DNA of 8,645 bases, from the NCBI GenBank assembly GCA_022712815.1, contig JAFLJW010000312.1, positions 1 through 8,645 of the forward strand, read 5' to 3'. Each line of letters begins with the position of its first letter. Within the stretch, counting starts at the first letter, position 1. This document shows positions 1-5,768 of this stretch, in pieces. The stretch comes from Pseudodesulfovibrio sp. (GTDB lineage: Bacteria > Desulfobacterota > Desulfovibrionia > Desulfovibrionales > Desulfovibrionaceae). The position numbers and the translations under genes are program-made. The notes under the pieces are model-generated. The model did no database searches. It saw only the letters and a program-made list of their open reading frames with translations, and was not told the DNA's origin.

Positions 1-719
1 ACGCCTTTCATGGCCTTGCCGAGTTTTTGCTGGAGCTGTTTTCCGACCTGGGTGACAGTGCCGGATACATCGCCAGTCATTTCATCGAGGATGATGGCAA
101 AGGCTTCAGCCGGGGAGGTTTTCTTGTCCTTGCCGATGTCCTTGATATGGATATCCGGGAGGTTAATGCCAACAGCGTTATCTCCGAAAGCACTCAGCAG
201 CGAACCGCCCAGATTGATTTTGCCGTTTTCGACGATGAAATTGTTGATCTGAATGGTCTTTTCAGAGCCGCTTTCAGATGGTTCGGCTTCTGATTTTTCC
301 TTTCCCTTTTTTTCTCCGGCCACTGCTTTTTTGATATTGTTGACGATGGTCTGGAAATTGTCGGTCTTTTCGCGTTTTTCATAACTGATAATGGGCGCGT
401 TGACGTAAATTTCTTCGATGATGATCCTGTCCGTGGTCAGGGAATCCGTGACCACCTTGATGCGAATGGTTTCGCACTCGATGGCACTGGGCATGGTGAA
501 TCCTTCGGGGTTGCCCAGATAGAATTGATTGAGCGAGCCGGAACCGGACAGGATGGAAATGTCAGCCGAGCCAAGGCGAACCTCGGTTTTGGTGAACCGC
601 GGGCCATATTCTTCGGTGGCCATCTTGATGATGTCGCCGAGGTTGAGGATTGCGAGGACAATCATGCTGATGATAGCGACGACAAGCACACCTGCACCGA
701 TGAAGATATATTTTTTCAT
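1..719 (-). CDS. AsmA-like / DUF748-like membrane-anchored protein, C-terminus outside window
   Basis: The minus-strand frame starting with ATG at 719 stays open to the left edge, giving 239 codons with no stop, so the gene is incomplete. A good Shine-Dalgarno (AAGGAG) lies about 7 nt upstream of the start. Residues 4-26 form one hydrophobic helix after a short Lys-rich start, which suggests an inner-membrane anchor with the rest in the periplasm. Residues about 45-115 resemble AsmA-like proteins: a GNPEGF segment at 69-74 and alternating strands with the pattern SLTTDRIIIEEIYVNAP. Residues 134-157 are a Lys/Glu/Ser-rich low-complexity linker. A second beta-like segment (about 155-195) follows. 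AsmA-type proteins act in envelope lipid or outer-membrane homeostasis, but the specific role here is unknown. The gene lies 83 nt downstream of the phospholipase-like gene on the same strand and may be co-transcribed with it. The family call is from pattern only. Confidence 0.75.
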   Translation of the reverse strand, partial: MKKYIFIGAGVLVVAIISMIVLAILNLGDIIKMATEEYGPRFTKTEVRLGSADISILSGSGSLNQFYLGNPEGFTMPSAIECETIRIKVVTDSLTTDRIIIEEIYVNAPIISYEKREKTDNFQTIVNNIKKAVAGEKKGKEKSEAEPSESGSEKTIQINNFIVENGKINLGGSLLSAFGDNAVGINLPDIHIKDIGKDKKTSPAEAFAIILDEMTGDVSGTVTQVGKQLQQKLGKAMKG

Positions 720-802
720 GAGGACTCCTTTTAGTGAATAATGGTTATCAAAGATTAAACCATTTGGGCGAGCAGGGCAACCGGGTTTTAGGAAAAAAGG
801 GG

Positions 803-1795
803 CTATGGCAGTTTTGGAAACGGGGGCGCGGCATAGTGGCGCATCTGTTTGGTCGGTACTCCGGAAAGCCCTGCATCCATGGATGGCCCATGGTGCGGAA
901 GGTCAATGGGGGCCTTGTCAAAAACAGAGGGGGCAAGGGAGATGCATAGCTCACTGGCCTGGGTTGCAGCGGTGTCGATGAGTTGTTTGAGTGTCGTTGT
1001 CTCATCCTCTCCGGTCACAGGGTGTTTGAACCGGATATCTTTGGCGATGGTGTCGGCCTGACGCAGAAGTTGCGGAGCGTAAAAAAGGGTGGCGATCTCC
1101 GCTGCCGGTCTTGGGAGCCATGGCAGCATGGCAAAAAAGGCGCGTGCCAGTGGCCTGATCGGGTAGATGTATTGCAAACCAGCGAAAACACACCATGCGG
1201 ATCTTAAACCGGTGCTGGCGGTTTTTGGTGTAATCTCAGCCAGTTCAGCCAGTTCAGCCAGTTCAGCCAGTTTCTTTAGGGGGATACCAGTTTTTGTCCC
1301 ATCGTTTACCTGTTTGAGCATCTGGCGGATCAAGTAGTTGGGCTGCCTGATCATTTCCGGACAGGCGACCATGTCCATGAGGGATTCCAGAGCGCGATGC
1401 CGTTGCCGTGCACGGGACCTTTCGTTCAGGTCTGTGGCGTAATAATCTCCGCTGAAATGCCAGACCATAGGGTGCATGACCACATCGGCAAAGATATGGG
1501 AGACCATGCCCACAAGCATGGCTGCCGGTAATTTCCTGTCCTTCGCCTCTGCCGCGTGTTGGGTCTGGAGACGAAGCAGGGTAAAGGTGTCCTGTCCGTC
1601 CGCGCCATGCAGCCTGTGGGTCAATCGTTCAAGTGGCCGGGCCGAAGGAGTTATTCCGTAGAACAGGGCATCGTGAAATACCGACCCCAGCAGGAGACCC
1701 TGCGGGTGGGCATGCAGACATGGGGCGAACTTGGTTTTTTCGAGCAAGGCTGCGGTGCGCTGGGCTGTTTTGAAGTGGATCAGTTCTTTGGGCAT
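803..1795 (-). CDS. Zinc-dependent phospholipase C-like protein (PF00882-type)
   Basis: A 330-residue protein. The N-terminus (MPKELIHF, then LLLGSVFHD at 35-42) matches the usual opening of the zinc-dependent phospholipase C domain family. Candidate metal ligands are H7, H41/D42, H63, H100-x3-D104-x3-H108 and H133-x3-E137. The last spacing resembles the HxxxE ligand pair of Bacillus cereus phospholipase C; this mapping is my inference. There is no signal peptide, unlike secreted phospholipases, so a cytoplasmic or non-classical role is likely and the substrate is unknown. Residues 176-187 are four LAE units encoded by a perfect 9-bp tandem repeat. The start ATG at 1795 has only a weak purine stretch upstream (GGACC), but the conserved N-terminus supports it. 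It is divergent from the kinase-like gene, with 85 nt between the two starts, and is followed by the AsmA-like gene on the same strand. It could simply be a conserved hypothetical protein with a non-enzymatic version of the fold. Confidence 0.8.
   Translation of the reverse strand: MPKELIHFKTAQRTAALLEKTKFAPCLHAHPQGLLLGSVFHDALFYGITPSARPLERLTHRLHGADGQDTFTLLRLQTQHAAEAKDRKLPAAMLVGMVSHIFADVVMHPMVWHFSGDYYATDLNERSRARQRHRALESLMDMVACPEMIRQPNYLIRQMLKQVNDGTKTGIPLKKLAELAELAELAEITPKTASTGLRSAWCVFAGLQYIYPIRPLARAFFAMLPWLPRPAAEIATLFYAPQLLRQADTIAKDIRFKHPVTGEDETTTLKQLIDTAATQASELCISLAPSVFDKAPIDLPHHGPSMDAGLSGVPTKQMRHYAAPPFPKLP
1236..1271. repeat. Four-copy 9-bp tandem repeat inside the phospholipase-like gene
   Basis: Four perfect adjacent copies of TCAGCCAGT run from 1236 to 1271. 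On the minus strand they encode Leu-Ala-Glu four times (residues 176-187 of the phospholipase-like protein). Because the unit is 9 bp, gain or loss of copies keeps the reading frame. Confidence 0.95.
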
Positions 1796-1880
1796 GTGGG
1801 GTCCATATTATCGTTTGCGTTCGCGTCACCTTACTTGATAACGTCCGCTCCGAAAAGAAAACTTTTATCGGGGATGCCTT

Positions 1881-2408
1881 ATGGTCAAATATTTTCTCAA
1901 TGAAACATATGATGTGGAAGAATCCGATACCGAGCGCAGCTTTGGCAAAGGGGAAAAGCGCGAGGATTTCGCGGACGCATGGCAAAATACCGGCACCATT
2001 ATTCTGATCGGGCTGGCAGGTTCGGGAAAGGCGGCTTTGGCCGGTTTGTTGTCAGAACATACAGGTTTGAGCGTGCTAACACCCACCAATGCGGATGAGG
2101 CGGTAGAAGCCCTTGGAGTCTTTGGACAGATTGTTGTGCTCGGTGATGAATTGGTCGAGGACCCGGTCGTGCAGCCGCTCATTCATGAGGCGGGGAAGGT
2201 TTTTTATCTCATGGCTGATTCGCAGATGCTTTCCTCGCGGGTCGTAAAGCGGGAAGGCGTGGCCGATAAAGAACAGTTGTGGCGAGAGATGTCAGTCCGG
2301 CTGGCTGTCATGGAACCGGCCTTTTACACCGTGCTTCATTTCATTTTGCAGGGGGGGCAGTCTTCAGATGAATTGCTCGCTGACATTCTTGAAAAAATTG
2401 CTTTTTAG
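1881..2408 (+). CDS. Shikimate-kinase-like P-loop protein, probably without shikimate kinase activity
   Basis: A 175-residue protein. Residues 38-60 form a P-loop like that of shikimate kinase: IILIGLAGSGK with K50 in place, but A51-A52 replace the Ser/Thr that binds magnesium. Later parts still follow the fold: KVFYLMADSQML (106-117) aligns with the usual VYLDA strand, and WREMSVRLAVMEPAFY (134-149) with the RxPLY helix. The central region is about 35 residues too short. The DxD, FRxxE and GGG motifs that bind shikimate cannot be found, and LGDE (87-90) sits where GGG is expected. The lid arginine segment is also not recognisable. An extra acidic N-terminal stretch of about 36 residues precedes the domain. 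A weak Shine-Dalgarno (GGGGA) ends 6 nt before the ATG. The gene overlaps the convergent DUF2721-like gene by 4 nt. It may be a nucleotide-binding regulator or a remnant; I do not assign aroK. Confidence 0.7.
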   Translation: MVKYFLNETYDVEESDTERSFGKGEKREDFADAWQNTGTIILIGLAGSGKAALAGLLSEHTGLSVLTPTNADEAVEALGVFGQIVVLGDELVEDPVVQPLIHEAGKVFYLMADSQMLSSRVVKREGVADKEQLWREMSVRLAVMEPAFYTVLHFILQGGQSSDELLADILEKIAF

Positions 2409-2845
2409 TCGGTATGCCGTTTTATTTCCATGTCCAGAGAATGAAGGGTGATGCGGATGTCCTGCATGAAATAGAGCAGGGCGGAGATGAGGCAGATCAG
2501 CGAGCCACCAAACAGAATTTCCACCAGAAAGTACAGGTTGATTTTGAAGACCAGACTGGCAAAGAGGAATAAGGTAACGCCGCTTACGCAGATGATGGCG
2601 AGGATGGACATGAATATGGACGTTCGCAGTAGCGCGCATCGTTTTCGCAAGTGGCTGATCTGATGAATGAGCGAGTCCCTGTCTTTTCCCGGCGCGGATT
2701 GCAGATCCGCAAGCAGGTGGCGGATGAGGGCCGTGGGGCGTGACATCCGGTTGGTTATGGATAAGAGAAGGAGTCCGATGCCGGAGATGAGCACGAACGG
2801 GGCTATTGATGCCTGGAGTATGGTGACGAGGCTTGTAGTGTCCAT
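2405..2845 (-). CDS. DUF2721-like small integral membrane protein
   Basis: A 146-residue protein from ATG at 2845. It has three hydrophobic helices at about 8-30, 73-99 and 103-127. A basic loop (33-75) lies between the first two, with NRMSRPTALIRHL just after helix 1. That arrangement, and the N-terminal pattern of a short polar start followed by ASIAPFVLISGIGLLLLS, resembles the DUF2721 family of uncharacterised bacterial membrane proteins. The function is unknown. The reading frame extends upstream to a TTG at 2881, which would add 12 polar residues, but family members normally start just before helix 1. Neither start has a clear Shine-Dalgarno; an AAAAAGG stretch lies about 13 nt before the ATG. 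The stop overlaps the end of the convergent kinase-like gene, and no terminator separates the two. Confidence 0.75.
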   Translation of the reverse strand: MDTTSLVTILQASIAPFVLISGIGLLLLSITNRMSRPTALIRHLLADLQSAPGKDRDSLIHQISHLRKRCALLRTSIFMSILAIICVSGVTLFLFASLVFKINLYFLVEILFGGSLICLISALLYFMQDIRITLHSLDMEIKRHTD

Positions 2846-2973
2846 GCCGAATAGGTAGGCCTTTTTGGACCGTTGCGTCAAGCTGGTACAAAGCTGGCTG
2901 GTGACATATTTTCCGCTTTGAGGTACACAGTGGGACCCAATTCATTACATTAATATTCAATGGAGTTTAGAAG

Positions 2974-3708
2974 ATGCCGGAAAAGAAACTTAGGGTGGAT
3001 TTCATGTCCATGACCCCTGATGCCCTGTCCCTTATCTATGCCGCTTTTCGTCAATGCTACCATGCCGGTTTTGTGGCCGACATGTGGCCCAGACTTCTGT
3101 CCGGCGAGATTGATCGTGAAGTTCAGTCCGATTTCGTGAGCAAGACCATGGAGTCCGGCCATGACAGCCCGGTTGAACATGTCTCCATGACCTTTGCCAT
3201 TGAAGGTATCTCTCGTGCCTGTTCCCATCAGATCGTGCGCCATCGTATTGCCTCCTATTCGCAGCAGAGCCAGCGGTACGTGGCTGAGAATGATATGGAG
3301 TACATCCTGCCCCCTGCCATCGCCAAAATCCCCGAAGCCCGTGAACGGTTCGAGCAATTCATGGGCGAGGTGCAATGTGCCTACAGCGACCTTCGTGAGA
3401 TTCTGGTCTCCCATGGCCGCAAATCCAAGGCCAACGAAGATGCGCGTTTCGTGCTGCCCCAGGCTGCCGAGACTAAGATCGTCATGACCATGAATTGCCG
3501 GAGTCTGAATCATTTCTTCCATTTGCGTTGCTGTAATCGTGCCCAGTGGGAGGTCCGTGCCGTGGCTGATGCCATGCTCGCCATCTGTAAGGAGAAGCTG
3601 CCTGCAATCTTTGAAAATGGTGGAGCTCGGTGCGAACAGCTCGGATATTGCCCGGAATCTCCGAAATTTGCCTGCGGGAAGTATCCTACCAGAGAAAAAA
3701 TATCATAA
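2974..3708 (+). CDS. thyX: Flavin-dependent thymidylate synthase
   Basis: A 244-residue protein that converts dUMP to dTMP using methylene-tetrahydrofolate, with FAD and NADPH as reductant. The diagnostic ThyX motif RHR-x7-S is present at 89-99 (RHRIASYSQQS), followed by Q100-R101. Other conserved parts are the EHVSMTFAIEGISRA helix (68-81), ARFVLP (157-162), and NHFFHLRCCNRAQWE (179-193) near the active site. The C-terminal tail carries C220, C226 and C234. A Shine-Dalgarno GGAG lies at 2962-2965, 8 nt before the ATG. The 128-nt gap on its left, back to the DUF2721-like start, must hold the promoter; only weak -35/-10 matches are seen there. On its right is the origin-like gap before dnaA. 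ThyX replaces ThyA in many anaerobes; whether thyA is also present cannot be seen here. Confidence 0.97.
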   Translation: MPEKKLRVDFMSMTPDALSLIYAAFRQCYHAGFVADMWPRLLSGEIDREVQSDFVSKTMESGHDSPVEHVSMTFAIEGISRACSHQIVRHRIASYSQQSQRYVAENDMEYILPPAIAKIPEARERFEQFMGEVQCAYSDLREILVSHGRKSKANEDARFVLPQAAETKIVMTMNCRSLNHFFHLRCCNRAQWEVRAVADAMLAICKEKLPAIFENGGARCEQLGYCPESPKFACGKYPTREKIS

Positions 3709-3760
3709 TTATTTTTCCCAAGGCCGGGAAATAATCCTATCCCTCAGAGCCCTTGTCTTT

Positions 3761-3788
3761 CTTGACGTTTTGGTGTCAAGCATTTTTT
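3761..3788 (+). terminator. Weak intrinsic terminator after thyX
   Basis: A 6-bp perfect stem, CTTGAC / GTCAAG, with an 8-nt loop is followed after two bases by six T residues. It begins 52 nt after the thyX stop. The stem is short and only half G+C, so termination may be partial. A second hairpin at 3714-3731 (TTTCCC / GGGAAA) has no T tract. Confidence 0.5.
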
Positions 3789-4065
3789 ATCCTGTATTTA
3801 CAGTATGTTGCAGTTGTTCAAAAAGACGATTACGCCTTAGGCCTTGGTGGGCGGGGCTTTTGGGTTACCAAGCCTTGGTTGTTTTTAGGGTGAATTGTTA
3901 ATGGGAACGGTTGTCATATGTTTTTATTCTATAATTTCAATAAGTTATTAGAGAAAATAGGTTTTTGACAAGAGTAAAGTCAGAATTCAGTCTTGAGAAA
4001 AAAATTACGGTCAAAAAGGAAAATAGTGTGATTTTAAGTAATATCAAGCTATAGTCGTTTTGACC

Positions 4066-4074
4066 TGTGGAAAA
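4066..4074 (-). promoter_or_regulatory. DnaA box (TTTTCCACA)
   Basis: TGTGGAAAA on the plus strand, read as TTTTCCACA on the minus strand, fits the relaxed consensus TTWTNCACA. It points the same way as the perfect box 22 bp to its right, which places both on the same face of the helix. Confidence 0.65.
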
Positions 4075-4075
4075 G

Positions 4076-4084
4076 AAATTCACA
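4076..4084 (+). promoter_or_regulatory. Weak DnaA-box-like site
   Basis: AAATTCACA matches TTATNCACA at seven of nine positions, in the opposite orientation to its two neighbours. It is only suggestive; its place between two better boxes is the main reason to list it. Confidence 0.3.
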
Positions 4085-4087
4085 AGA

Positions 4088-4096
4088 TGTGGATAA
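4088..4096 (-). promoter_or_regulatory. Perfect DnaA box (TTATCCACA)
   Basis: TGTGGATAA on the plus strand is the exact complement of the consensus DnaA box TTATCCACA. It lies 233 bp before the dnaA start, inside the AT-rich part of the gap, where DnaA may bind for initiation, for control of its own gene, or both. Confidence 0.8.
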
Positions 4097-4170
4097 CTAT
4101 TGTTTCTAGAGAAAATCAAAAACCCGGAAACCCTTGTTGCACGGTTGTTTCAATAGGCTGGGGCAGGAAA

Positions 4171-4199
4171 TTACCTTTGGGTATGGATTTTATTATAAA
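4171..4199 (+). promoter_or_regulatory. Candidate sigma-70 promoter of dnaA
   Basis: TTACCT (4171-4176) as -35 and TATAAA (4194-4199) as -10 are separated by 17 bp. The -10 matches the consensus at five of six positions; the -35 is poor. Transcription would start near 4206 and give a 5' leader of about 125 nt. Confidence 0.45.
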
Positions 4200-4215
4200 T
4201 GATGTTATTACGGGG

Positions 4216-4229
4216 TGTTATCAATAACA
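4216..4229. promoter_or_regulatory. Operator-like inverted repeat TGTTAT-CA-ATAACA
   Basis: Two perfect 6-bp arms are separated by 2 bp, just downstream of the predicted dnaA transcription start. A further TGTTAT copy lies at 4203-4208. This spacing is typical of a dimeric repressor site, but the regulator is unknown. Confidence 0.4.
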
Positions 4230-4329
4230 TAAGGCGTGGAGAAGCTGTAGAGAACCTCGTCTGATTTTTTTCTTACGAGTTGGAATTTAAGAATTGTCTC
4301 AACCTCTGTAATCAACTATCTCCCATTGC

Positions 4330-5691
4330 ATGATGAAAACTGTCTGGAAGCAAATCCTTCACTCTTTGGAGAAGAGCCTGAATCCTGGTTTATATACCGT
4401 ATGGATCAAGCCGTTAAACGGGAAGGTTGAAGGAAATCGGATCACTTTGTCCGCCCCCAACGAGTTTGTGGCCAACTGGGTGCGCGACCGGTTACTTCAG
4501 GTAATCAGGGAAGCCGCTGCCGAAGTAATGGGCGGTGATCCGAGGATTACCATCAATGCCCGCATGGATAAAAATGTCCCGCCTGCGGCCAAACCGATCA
4601 GGACCAAACAACTGAATTCTGGAGTCAAAGCCAGCCATATAGGACTTCCCCTTGCTCAGGGTCTCAAGCCCATTGCCGTTCAAAACTGGCGATTTTCGTT
4701 TGATGATTTTGTTGTCGGTCCTTCCAACGAACTCGCCTGCGCCGCCAGCAGGTCCATTAGCCACAGCGGATTCAATTCCGACCATCTTTTCCTGAGTTCC
4801 GGTCCCGGTCTGGGCAAGACCCATCTTCTTCATTCCGTGGGCAAGCAGCTTTGCAACTCCGCCCATCGCAAGAATCTGAAAGTCGCCTGCCTCTCGTCCG
4901 AGGAATTTGCCACCCGGATGGTTTTCGCCATCAAGGGGCGTCAGGTGGATCAGTTCAAGATTCAGTTCCGCGAGAGTATCGACGTACTTTTGCTTGAGGA
5001 TGTCCATTTCTTCCAGGGTAAGGAAAAGATGCAGGAAGAATTGCTCTGCACACTGGGTGCCCTGCGCGAGCGCGGTTGCAAAGTGGTCCTGACCAGTTCT
5101 TTCATGCCCAAGGAATTCTCCGGTGTGGACGACCGCCTTGTCTCCCGGTTCTGCTCCGGTTTTCTGGCCCATATCAACAGACCTGACATGGAAACCCGTC
5201 TCCGCATCGTTTTGGAAAAGGCCAGAAAGCTTCAGGTGGACGTTCCGGTCGAGGTCTCCGAGTTGCTGGCTGAGCGCATCACCACTGATATTCGCCAGCT
5301 CGAAAGCTGCCTGAACAATCTGGTACTCAAGGCGCGTCTGCTCAACCGGGCCGTGACCATGAATCTGGCCTGGGAAGTGCTCGACAACTACGCGGTCCGC
5401 AATTCATCTCCTGATTTTGGACACATCATAGAATTCATCTGCAAGAGCTACAGCCTTTCCGAGACTGAGCTGAAATCAAAAAGCCGCAAGTCTCAGGCTG
5501 TCTTGGCTCGCAATACAGCCTTTTATCTGGCTCGCCAGCACACTGAATTGTCGCTTAAAGCCATTGGCGAACGGCTGGGGCGCAAGCATTCCACGGTGCT
5601 CAAGGGCATCACCAAGGTCGAACGTGAAATTTCCATGCAGACGCCGCTTGGTCGCCAGATCGAGAACACGGCGCAGAGGCTCATACCTTAA
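4330..5691 (+). CDS. dnaA: Chromosomal replication initiator protein DnaA
   Basis: A 453-residue AAA+ ATPase that binds DnaA boxes, melts the origin and loads the replicative helicase. Domain I covers about residues 1-80 and contains LNPGLYTVWIKPL. A short linker (about 80-115) follows, then the ATPase domain: Walker A GPGLGKTH (158-165), Walker B LLLEDVHFF (220-228), and GVDDRLVSRF (265-274), whose R273 fits the arginine finger. The helix DIRQLESCLNNL fits sensor 2. Domain IV ends with the DNA-contacting signature RKHSTVLK (418-425). Two changes stand out: ED instead of DD in Walker B, and K419 where many relatives have Asp. The start is ATGATG with no Shine-Dalgarno in the preceding 30 nt, yet the N-terminus is family-like, so the start seems right. 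dnaN does not follow; a terminator and the convergent tsaB do. Confidence 0.97.
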   Translation: MMKTVWKQILHSLEKSLNPGLYTVWIKPLNGKVEGNRITLSAPNEFVANWVRDRLLQVIREAAAEVMGGDPRITINARMDKNVPPAAKPIRTKQLNSGVKASHIGLPLAQGLKPIAVQNWRFSFDDFVVGPSNELACAASRSISHSGFNSDHLFLSSGPGLGKTHLLHSVGKQLCNSAHRKNLKVACLSSEEFATRMVFAIKGRQVDQFKIQFRESIDVLLLEDVHFFQGKEKMQEELLCTLGALRERGCKVVLTSSFMPKEFSGVDDRLVSRFCSGFLAHINRPDMETRLRIVLEKARKLQVDVPVEVSELLAERITTDIRQLESCLNNLVLKARLLNRAVTMNLAWEVLDNYAVRNSSPDFGHIIEFICKSYSLSETELKSKSRKSQAVLARNTAFYLARQHTELSLKAIGERLGRKHSTVLKGITKVEREISMQTPLGRQIENTAQRLIP

Positions 5692-5705
5692 TTCGCCCCC
5701 ACATG

Positions 5706-5762
5706 TTCTTCTGGAACTGATGGTTGCATCAGTCACATGAACATTACTAGGTTCCAGAAGAA
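5706..5762. repeat. 12-bp perfect inverted repeat downstream of dnaA
   Basis: TTCTTCTGGAAC (5706-5717) and GTTCCAGAAGAA (5751-5762) pair perfectly across a 33-nt spacer. The spacer begins with its own small hairpin, TGATG-gttg-CATCA (5718-5731). There is no T tract on either strand, so it does not look like a simple intrinsic terminator. It lies 15 nt after the dnaA stop and 7 nt before the terminator stem. Confidence 0.85.
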
Positions 5763-5768
5763 GCTTTT

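Larger units (their letters stand above)
3709..4329. other. Origin-like, AT-rich intergenic region between thyX and dnaA
   Basis: This 621-bp gap holds no convincing gene. Its left part has the thyX terminator and a G-rich stretch (3846-3864) beside the palindrome ACCAAGCCTTGGT (3867-3879). Its middle (about 3918-4130) is strongly AT-rich and contains two good DnaA boxes 22 bp apart, a third weak one between them, and repeated GAAAAT and TTTTGAC words. Its right part has a candidate dnaA promoter and an inverted repeat. Position directly before dnaA plus DnaA boxes plus an AT-rich stretch is the usual make-up of a bacterial oriC. Against this, there are only two strong boxes, dnaN is absent downstream, and the genes to the right face a rightward fork. 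It could instead be only a self-regulated dnaA promoter region. Confidence 0.55.

Noticed and set aside
740..764. AATGGTT / AACCATT inverted repeat between the phospholipase-like and AsmA-like genes
   Set aside because: The 7-bp AT-rich stem has an 11-nt loop and no T tract; it could be chance and does not support a terminator or operator call.
1796..1880. Divergent promoters between the phospholipase-like and kinase-like genes
   Set aside because: Promoters must exist here, but the best pair seen (TTGCGT, 16 bp, GATAAC on plus) is too weak to assign.
2364..2960. 198-codon minus-strand open frame overlapping the DUF2721-like gene
   Set aside because: His/Pro/Arg-rich product without hydrophobic or domain pattern; the other minus-strand frame gives a clean three-helix membrane protein.
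2950..3522. 190-codon minus-strand open frame opposite thyX
   Set aside because: It is antisense to a certain gene, and its His/Gly-rich product results from reading thyX codons backwards.
3714..3731. TTTCCC-aaggcc-GGGAAA hairpin as the thyX terminator
   Set aside because: No T tract follows on the plus strand; the hairpin at 3761-3788 is a better candidate.
3792..3803. CTGTATTTACAG as a LexA-like box
   Set aside because: The arms match CTGT/ACAG, but only 4 bp separate them instead of the 8 of the classic site, and the SOS box of this lineage is not known to me.
3965..3993. Perfect -35 word TTGACA
   Set aside because: No -10-like hexamer lies 16-18 bp downstream (CAGTCT at the 17-bp position), so it is not a supported promoter.
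3937..4119. 60-codon minus-strand open frame in the origin-like gap
   Set aside because: It is a by-product of AT-rich DNA: low-complexity Phe/Leu/Ser-rich product, no Shine-Dalgarno, and it runs across the DnaA boxes.
4492..5172. 226-codon minus-strand open frame opposite dnaA
   Set aside because: It lies wholly within dnaA, whose product is unmistakable, and shows no domain or start signal of its own.
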